Notes under the pieces: generated by a model
What the model was told of the DNA's origin: nothing
The model's database searches: none
The model's input: the letters and a program-made list of their open reading frames with translations, nothing else
NCBI GenBank assembly: GCA_040881945.1
Contig: JBBECF010000172.1
Span: 1 to 14,802, forward strand
Direction of reading: 5' to 3'
DNA from: JBBECF01 sp040881945
GTDB lineage: Bacteria > Pseudomonadota > Alphaproteobacteria > Dongiales > Dongiaceae
Length of the DNA stretch: 14,802 bases
Part shown: in pieces, positions 7,629 to 14,802 of the stretch
Position numbering within the stretch: position 1 is the stretch's first letter
Layout of the letters: every line of letters starts with the position of its first letter
Position numbers and translations under genes: made by a program

Positions 7629-7985
7629 CTAGGACGGCGTCCACGGCTCGTAATCCCCGCTCGCCCGGTCGCGCCGGCCGCCGCGGAGCGTGTGGCCCGG
7701 CGGGCGATAGGCCTGGGCGGTGCCGGTGAGGTTCGGGACATGCGGCTTCTGCCACGGCCGCCGCGGGGCGGCGTCCGGCGACGGCGGCTCGACGACGGTG
7801 CGCTGCAGCCACGCGTTCCATTGCGGCGGCACGGCCGAGCCCTCGGCCTTGCCCTTGTACAGGACCCAGCGGCGCTCGCGTTTCTGCCCCCGCGTCCGCT
7901 TGTCGCGGTAATAGCGGTTGCCGAACGAATCGGCGCCCACCGGTTCGCCCCACAGCCAGGTGTGCAAAAGCGTCCATGCCGTCAT
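7629..7985 (-). CDS. NDUFA12-family NADH:ubiquinone oxidoreductase accessory subunit
   Basis: A 118-aa homologue of the mitochondrial complex I subunit NDUFA12 (B17.2), an accessory subunit on the peripheral arm of respiratory complex I in alphaproteobacteria. The signature GEPVGADSFGNRYYRDKR (residues about 13-30), then RRWVLYKGKAEGSAVPPQWNAWLQ (about 38-61) and a Pro-rich tail (RPWQKPHVPNLTGTAQAYRPPGH, ending DYEPWTPS), are typical. The ATG has GGAGGG ten bases upstream. It is the first gene of the minus-strand cluster and is divergent from the EamA gene. The presence of this family is one of the better hints that the genome is alphaproteobacterial. Confidence 0.94.
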   Translation of the reverse strand: MTAWTLLHTWLWGEPVGADSFGNRYYRDKRTRGQKRERRWVLYKGKAEGSAVPPQWNAWLQRTVVEPPSPDAAPRRPWQKPHVPNLTGTAQAYRPPGHTLRGGRRDRASGDYEPWTPS

Positions 7986-8138
7986 CGCACGGCCGCCCTC
8001 CTCGGCGGTTCACCGTTCCCGAATGCGCGCGGCCCAGCTTGCCCGCGCGGCCGCGGGCGACTATCGCATCGCCACCCGCGCCCGTCCAGCCTCCGCGGGC
8101 GGCCGGATCCGAGCGGGCCTGTCCGCGGTTGGACGGCC

Positions 8139-9083
8139 ATGATAGCGTCCGCGGAGTCACGGAGACCGGCAGTGGGCGCGCAGGACGATCCCGACCGAAA
8201 CGGAGTCGCGCGGCCGTGGCTCGGCACCGGCTTGATCGCCTTCGCGGCGGTAAGCTTCGGCATCGTCACCACCTTGTCGCGCCTGGCCTACGATGGCGGC
8301 GGCAACCCGCTGACGCTCCTGGTGCTGCGGTTCGCGGCCTTCGTGGCGGTGGCCGGGGTCCTGCTCATGGCACGGCGGCGGCCCTTGCGCCTGACCCGGA
8401 GCGGCTTCCGCGGGAGCCTGTGGCTGGCCGCCGCGATGTTCGCCATGTCGGCCGGCTATCTTACCGCCGTCGCCTACATTCCCGTCGGCCTGGCGGCGAT
8501 CATCTTCTATAGCTTTCCTCTCCTCGTCGGCGTCGTCGCGAGCGCGAGCGGACGCGAACCGATGACGGTCGCCAAGGCGGCTGCCCTGGTCGTCGCCTTC
8601 GCCGGACTCGCCCTGGCCCTCGGCCCCAGCGTCGGCGGCCTGGACGCGCGCGGCGTCGCGGCGGCCGTCGTCGCGGCGCTGGGGATCACGGTGACGATCG
8701 TCTTCAGCGGCGCGGTGACCCGCGGGAACGACTCGTTGGTCGTGAATTTCTGGACCAACTTGTGGATGCTCGTCGCCGCTTCCGCCTGCGTCGCGGCCTG
8801 GGGTACCTTTGCGCTGCCGGTCTCGGGGCTGGGCCTCGCCGGCGCCCTCGGCGCGACCTTGTGCTACGTCGTTGCCTTCGTCGCCTGGTTCGCGGGGATG
8901 CGATTCCTCGCTCCCGCCCGCACGGCGATGCTCTTCAACATCGAGCCGGTGGTGAGCATCGCCGCGGCGGCGCTCGTCCTCGGCGAGCGCCTGTCGGCGG
9001 TGCAGCTCGTCGGCGTGGCGGCGGTGCTGGCGGCGATCGCCGCCCGCACGCTCGGCGATCGGCCGCGGCCCGGCCGCGCCTAG
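8139..9083 (+). CDS. EamA/DMT-superfamily transporter
   Basis: A 314-aa inner-membrane protein with about ten hydrophobic helices in two EamA halves. The first runs from LGTGLIAFAAVSFGIVTTLSRLAY to the helix containing VGLAAIIFYSFPLLVGVVA. The second runs from DARGVAAAVVAALGITVTIVFSG to FLAPARTAMLFNIEPVVSIAAAALVLGERLS, whose E-P-V and G-E motifs are characteristic of the family. Substrates of DMT exporters are diverse and cannot be assigned here. The start is uncertain. The ATG at 8139 has a poor SD, while an in-frame GTG at 8172 has GGAGA seven bases upstream and would give 303 aa. The gene is divergent from NDUFA12 (153-bp spacer) and has no visible intrinsic terminator before the nrdJ control region. 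Confidence 0.9.
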   Translation: MIASAESRRPAVGAQDDPDRNGVARPWLGTGLIAFAAVSFGIVTTLSRLAYDGGGNPLTLLVLRFAAFVAVAGVLLMARRRPLRLTRSGFRGSLWLAAAMFAMSAGYLTAVAYIPVGLAAIIFYSFPLLVGVVASASGREPMTVAKAAALVVAFAGLALALGPSVGGLDARGVAAAVVAALGITVTIVFSGAVTRGNDSLVVNFWTNLWMLVAASACVAAWGTFALPVSGLGLAGALGATLCYVVAFVAWFAGMRFLAPARTAMLFNIEPVVSIAAAALVLGERLSAVQLVGVAAVLAAIAARTLGDRPRPGRA

Positions 9084-9143
9084 CCCGGATTCCCCCCGTT
9101 CCATGCTCCTGGGGCGCCGCCTTCGGCCGGGCCCGACCATGAG

Positions 9144-9159
9144 CCACGACATATTGTGT
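9144..9159 (-). promoter_or_regulatory. Candidate distal NrdR box
   Basis: On the minus strand this 16-mer reads ACACAATATGTCGTGG, close to the NrdR-box pattern (ACAC-AATATAT-GTGT type) and to the two boxes further down. Its start is 60 bp upstream of the first proximal box. It is an additional site beyond the usual pair, so it is less certain. Confidence 0.45.
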
Positions 9160-9188
9160 CTTTTTCTTCGTCGAGCCCCAAATTCTCG

Positions 9189-9217
9189 TTGCGGGGAGTT
9201 GACCCGCTATATATAGT
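9189..9217 (+). promoter_or_regulatory. Candidate nrdJ promoter
   Basis: The pair TTGCGG (-35, 9189-9194), a 17-bp spacer, and TATAGT (-10, 9212-9217) lies about 105 bp before the nrdJ ATG. The -10 is inside the first NrdR box, the arrangement expected for NrdR repression. An alternative -35, TTGACC at 9199-9204, lacks a -10 at a good distance. Confidence 0.5.
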
Positions 9218-9219
9218 GG
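9204..9219 (+). promoter_or_regulatory. NrdR box 1 (nrdJ operator)
   Basis: CCGCTATATATAGTGG is nearly perfectly palindromic and fits the 16-bp NrdR recognition pattern. It overlaps the predicted -10. Its partner starts 31 bp downstream, three helical turns away, which is the known spacing of paired NrdR boxes. Confidence 0.8.
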
Positions 9220-9234
9220 GCCGCTCGATAAGAA

Positions 9235-9250
9235 CCACAATATATCGGAA
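9235..9250 (+). promoter_or_regulatory. NrdR box 2 (nrdJ operator)
   Basis: CCACAATATATCGGAA starts 31 bp after box 1, on the same face of the helix. It shares the CCAC-AATATAT-G core. Together with box 1 it predicts repression of nrdJ by the (d)ATP-sensing repressor NrdR. The nrdR gene itself is not in the window. Confidence 0.75.
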
Positions 9251-9257
9251 TTTCAAT

Positions 9258-9285
9258 GCCCTTAGGCTGTTTTCTGCCTGCGGGC
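9258..9285 (+). other. Possible small hairpin in the nrdJ leader
   Basis: GCCC (9258-9261) and AGGC (9264-9267) can pair with GCCT (9276-9279) and GGGC (9282-9285), leaving a 2x2 internal loop and an 8-nt U-rich loop. It lies in the presumed nrdJ 5' leader. It does not resemble a cobalamin riboswitch, and no B12-box-like sequence was seen. It may be incidental. Confidence 0.25.
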
Positions 9286-9321
9286 AAGAAGTAGCTTCGG
9301 GTCGGACATCAGGGGGAAACC

Positions 9322-13029
<3,708 letters not shown>

Positions 13030-13101
13030 GCGGCGAGCGGCTTATGCGTACCGAACACGCGTACCGATCGACTGTGGTCCCTCGTTCTCCCTGACCGACT
13101 T

Positions 13102-13137
13102 CGGGCTCGCGCCGCCGACGCGAGCCCGGATTTTTTT
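13102..13137 (+). terminator. Intrinsic terminator of nrdJ
   Basis: A perfect 10-bp GC-rich stem (CGGGCTCGCG 13102-13111 with CGCGAGCCCG 13119-13128) and a 7-nt loop are followed, after GA, by seven T residues (13131-13137). It lies 72 bp after the nrdJ stop. It separates nrdJ transcription from the restriction-modification genes, which therefore need their own promoter in 13138-13262. I could not identify one with confidence. Confidence 0.92.
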
Positions 13138-13262
13138 GTTCGATGGAAATTCCAGCTTGTTCGTTATTTGTTCTTATGCTACGAAGGCGGTCCCATCTCA
13201 TCTCGTCCATCGAGGGCTTCGGGTCGCACGAATAGGACCTCAAGAAGATCGGGAGGCGCGCG

Positions 13263-14132
13263 ATGTTGTCCGCCAAGATCCATTATTTTCCCGCCGAACA
13301 GCAAGTTCACATGGCTTGCCAGGACAATCTGGCGTTCACGCGGCCGCTCCAGTCGGAAAGTATTAAACTGATTGTTACCTCGCCTCCCTACAACATCGGC
13401 AAGGTATATGAGCGCCGATCGACGCTGGATTCGTACATCCAAGAGCAGGCGCAGGTGATCTCCGAATGTGTCCGCCTCCTGCATCCCAAAGGTTCGATTT
13501 GCTGGCAGGTTGGCAACCACGTCCAAAACGGCGAGATTTTCCCGCTCGATATCATCCTGTACCACGTTTTCGCCAATGATCATGGACTGAAGTTACGTAA
13601 TCGCATCATATGGCATTTCGAGCATGGCCTACATTGCACGAGACGACTTTCCGGTCGATATGAGACAATCCTTTGGTTCACCAAGGGTGACGACTACACC
13701 TTCAACCTCGACGCGATCCGAGTCCCGTCGAAATACCCCGGCAAGAAGTACTTCAAGGGCCCAAAAGTCGGGCAATTGTCGTGCAATCCCAACGGAAAGA
13801 ATCCCGGTGACCTCTGGATATTTCCAAATGTCAAAAATAACCATGTGGAAAAGACCGCTCATCCATGCCAGTTCCCGGTTGAGTTGGTCGAGCGCCTTGT
13901 CTTGTCATTGACCGACCCCGGCGACATCGTTCTCGACCCCTATATGGGCGTTGGCACGGCCGTCATAGCAGCCGCCAAGAATAACCGTGTGGGGTACGGA
14001 TGCGACATTGCGCGGGAATACGTCGACATCGCCTGGGAGCGCGTTCGTTTGCTCCGCGCCGGCCGGCTACGCACCCGGCCGATGGGCAAGCCGGTGTACG
14101 ATCCGTCGTTGCCGAACGGTGGTCATAATTGA
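13263..14132 (+). CDS. Type II site-specific DNA methyltransferase (beta class, probable N4-cytosine)
   Basis: A 289-aa modification enzyme that protects host DNA from the endonuclease encoded next. Catalytic motif IV is T39-S-P-P-Y43-N near the N terminus, and the SAM-binding motif I is D225-P-Y-M-G-V-G-T232 near the C terminus, preceded by the motif X-like HPCQFPVELVERLVLS. The order IV...X-I defines the beta class, and the central part (about 120-190) is the likely target-recognition region. A T/S-PPY motif is typical of N4-cytosine methylases, though some N6-adenine enzymes share it. GGGAGG lies six bases before the ATG. The stop overlaps the endonuclease start as TTGA. The gene is richer in A/T and in rare codons (ATA, TTA, AGA) than its neighbours, suggesting horizontal acquisition. 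Confidence 0.92.
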   Translation: MLSAKIHYFPAEQQVHMACQDNLAFTRPLQSESIKLIVTSPPYNIGKVYERRSTLDSYIQEQAQVISECVRLLHPKGSICWQVGNHVQNGEIFPLDIILYHVFANDHGLKLRNRIIWHFEHGLHCTRRLSGRYETILWFTKGDDYTFNLDAIRVPSKYPGKKYFKGPKVGQLSCNPNGKNPGDLWIFPNVKNNHVEKTAHPCQFPVELVERLVLSLTDPGDIVLDPYMGVGTAVIAAAKNNRVGYGCDIAREYVDIAWERVRLLRAGRLRTRPMGKPVYDPSLPNGGHN

Positions 14133-14752
14133 GAATCGCCGCGTTCTATTCGCACCTCAACGGATGGGAGTCGCTGAAGATCCATAGACCGCGTCTGTGG
14201 AAAGAGATCCAACAAGTCATCGCCGCCGTCGATGCGGCGGCGTGCCGCACAAAAGTATCCAAGGAGAAGACGAAGAAGGGCAAACTGTTATTTGCTCCGA
14301 AGGCGATGAACGAGGCCATGAAGGCCGGATTTCGTAGCCGCGGCTGGACCGAAAGTAGAACATCGTATTGGGTAACCTCTGACGCAAAACTGATACGAAA
14401 AACGATGCAAATGTCCGCGGCCGATCAAAAGGCAGAGATACAAGCGGCCGGATACGTTCCGATCTTTTCGTATAACCAGACGGATTTCGTGAAAGAGCGC
14501 ATAGCTGTTGAAGTACAGTTCGGTAAGTACGCATTTGTAGCTTTCGACCTTTTCGTAAAGCATTTGGCATTTTACGTAGGCGATATGATCGACGTAGGCG
14601 TCGAAATATTGCCGATGAAGGAACTTCAGGCGCACATGTCTTCCGGTCCGTCGTATTACGAGGGCGAGCTTTACAATCTGATCCGCGGGGGCCGCGGCGT
14701 TCCGCCCGTTCCCCTCGTACTTGTCGGCGTGGCGGCTGACATTCGCCCATGA
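14129..14752 (+). CDS. Type II restriction endonuclease, BglII/BstYI family
   Basis: A 207-aa endonuclease. The region QTDFVKERIAVEVQFGKYAF (117-136) matches BglII's DFGKRDTLVEVQFSNYPF as I recall it, and preserves the spacing of BglII catalytic D84, E93 and Q95 as D119-x8-E128-x-Q130. The N terminus (IHRPRLWKEIQQVI), the C-terminal SSGPSYYEGELYNLI and VPPVPLVLVGVA also fit the family, and the length is close to that of BstYI. By that similarity the target is probably RGATCY or a related GATC-centred hexamer, which is inference. The start is TTG, overlapping the methylase stop by four bases, which may keep endonuclease translation low and dependent on the methylase. The end overlaps the next start as ATGA. 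The gene is A/T-rich relative to the rest of the window, with signs of transfer. No controller (C) protein gene is visible. Confidence 0.88.
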   Translation: MRIAAFYSHLNGWESLKIHRPRLWKEIQQVIAAVDAAACRTKVSKEKTKKGKLLFAPKAMNEAMKAGFRSRGWTESRTSYWVTSDAKLIRKTMQMSAADQKAEIQAAGYVPIFSYNQTDFVKERIAVEVQFGKYAFVAFDLFVKHLAFYVGDMIDVGVEILPMKELQAHMSSGPSYYEGELYNLIRGGRGVPPVPLVLVGVAADIRP

Positions 14753-14802
14753 CCGCCGAGTGGCGCCGCGGCGAGTTCGTCATCAGCACGGACCGGACGC
14801 GG
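14749..14802 (+). CDS. Start of a GNAT-family N-acetyltransferase (truncated by window end)
   Basis: Only 18 codons are visible (MTAEWRRGEFVISTDRTR), with GC-rich host-like codon use. The opening WRRGEFVISTD matches the N terminus of a common GNAT acetyltransferase group as I remember it (E-W-R-R-G-x-x-x-I-S-T-D). The catalytic fold lies beyond the window. The ATG overlaps the endonuclease stop (ATGA). The family call rests on a short stretch and is moderate. Confidence 0.55.
   Translation, partial: MTAEWRRGEFVISTDRTR

Noticed and set aside
9251..9321. A cobalamin riboswitch in the nrdJ leader
   Set aside because: B12-dependent enzymes can be riboswitch-controlled, but the leader is short and lacks a B12-box-like conserved core. 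NrdR boxes explain the regulation better.
13046..13067. A direct repeat GCGTACCGA (13046-13054 and 13059-13067) after nrdJ as an attachment site or operator
   Set aside because: It is only nine bases, has no third copy and no partner at the other end of the R-M region, so it does not mark insertion borders.
13136..13366. A small 76-codon frame before and into the methylase as a controller (C) protein
   Set aside because: It overlaps the methylase start, has no helix-turn-helix pattern, and contains an Arg/Pro-rich out-of-frame stretch.

Overview
The window is gene-dense, very GC-rich bacterial chromosome. The gene set and order point to an alphaproteobacterium, probably of Rhodospirillales type. 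These are aroQ-accB-accC-aat, a DUF2155 protein, an MlaD-type MCE protein, an NDUFA12-type complex I accessory subunit, a ScsC/Com1-like DsbA protein, and a long adenosylcobalamin-dependent ribonucleotide reductase. The assignment is inferred from gene content and style, not from a 16S or a database search.

Layout. Positions 115-1482 hold a secreted DsbA-family thiol oxidoreductase convergent with a DUF2269 membrane protein. Positions 1483-1810 are non-coding and carry a REP-like inverted repeat. From 1811 to 5618 the plus strand carries an SDR oxidoreductase, then aroQ, accB, accC and aat, tightly packed (shikimate pathway, acetyl-CoA carboxylase, N-end-rule tagging). From 5555 to 7985 the minus strand reads NDUFA12, mlaD, a class I methyltransferase, a small conserved hypothetical and DUF2155. 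Its last gene overlaps the 3' end of aat tail to tail. A second copy of the REP-like repeat lies between NDUFA12 and mlaD. A divergent EamA/DMT transporter follows (8139-9083).

From 9144 to 13137 there is a complete nrdJ unit. It has a promoter overlapped by a phased pair of NrdR-box palindromes, a third more distant box, a 1235-aa class II RNR, and a strong intrinsic terminator. A 16-bp perfect hairpin is buried in the codons of a low-complexity linker near the C terminus of nrdJ.

The right end (about 13139-14752) is visibly more A/T-rich. It holds a two-gene type II restriction-modification system: a beta-class TSPPY DNA methyltransferase and a BglII/BstYI-type endonuclease with the D-x8-E-x-Q active-site pattern. 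The two are coupled by a TTGA start/stop overlap, and the endonuclease is coupled by ATGA to a truncated host-like GNAT gene. The neighbourhood looks like core chromosome, so the R-M pair is best read as acquired cargo inserted behind nrdJ.

I see no evidence of a completely undescribed system. The observations most worth a second look are the R-M pair and its joints, the SDR with Cys where the catalytic Tyr should be, the intragenic palindrome in nrdJ, and the third NrdR box.
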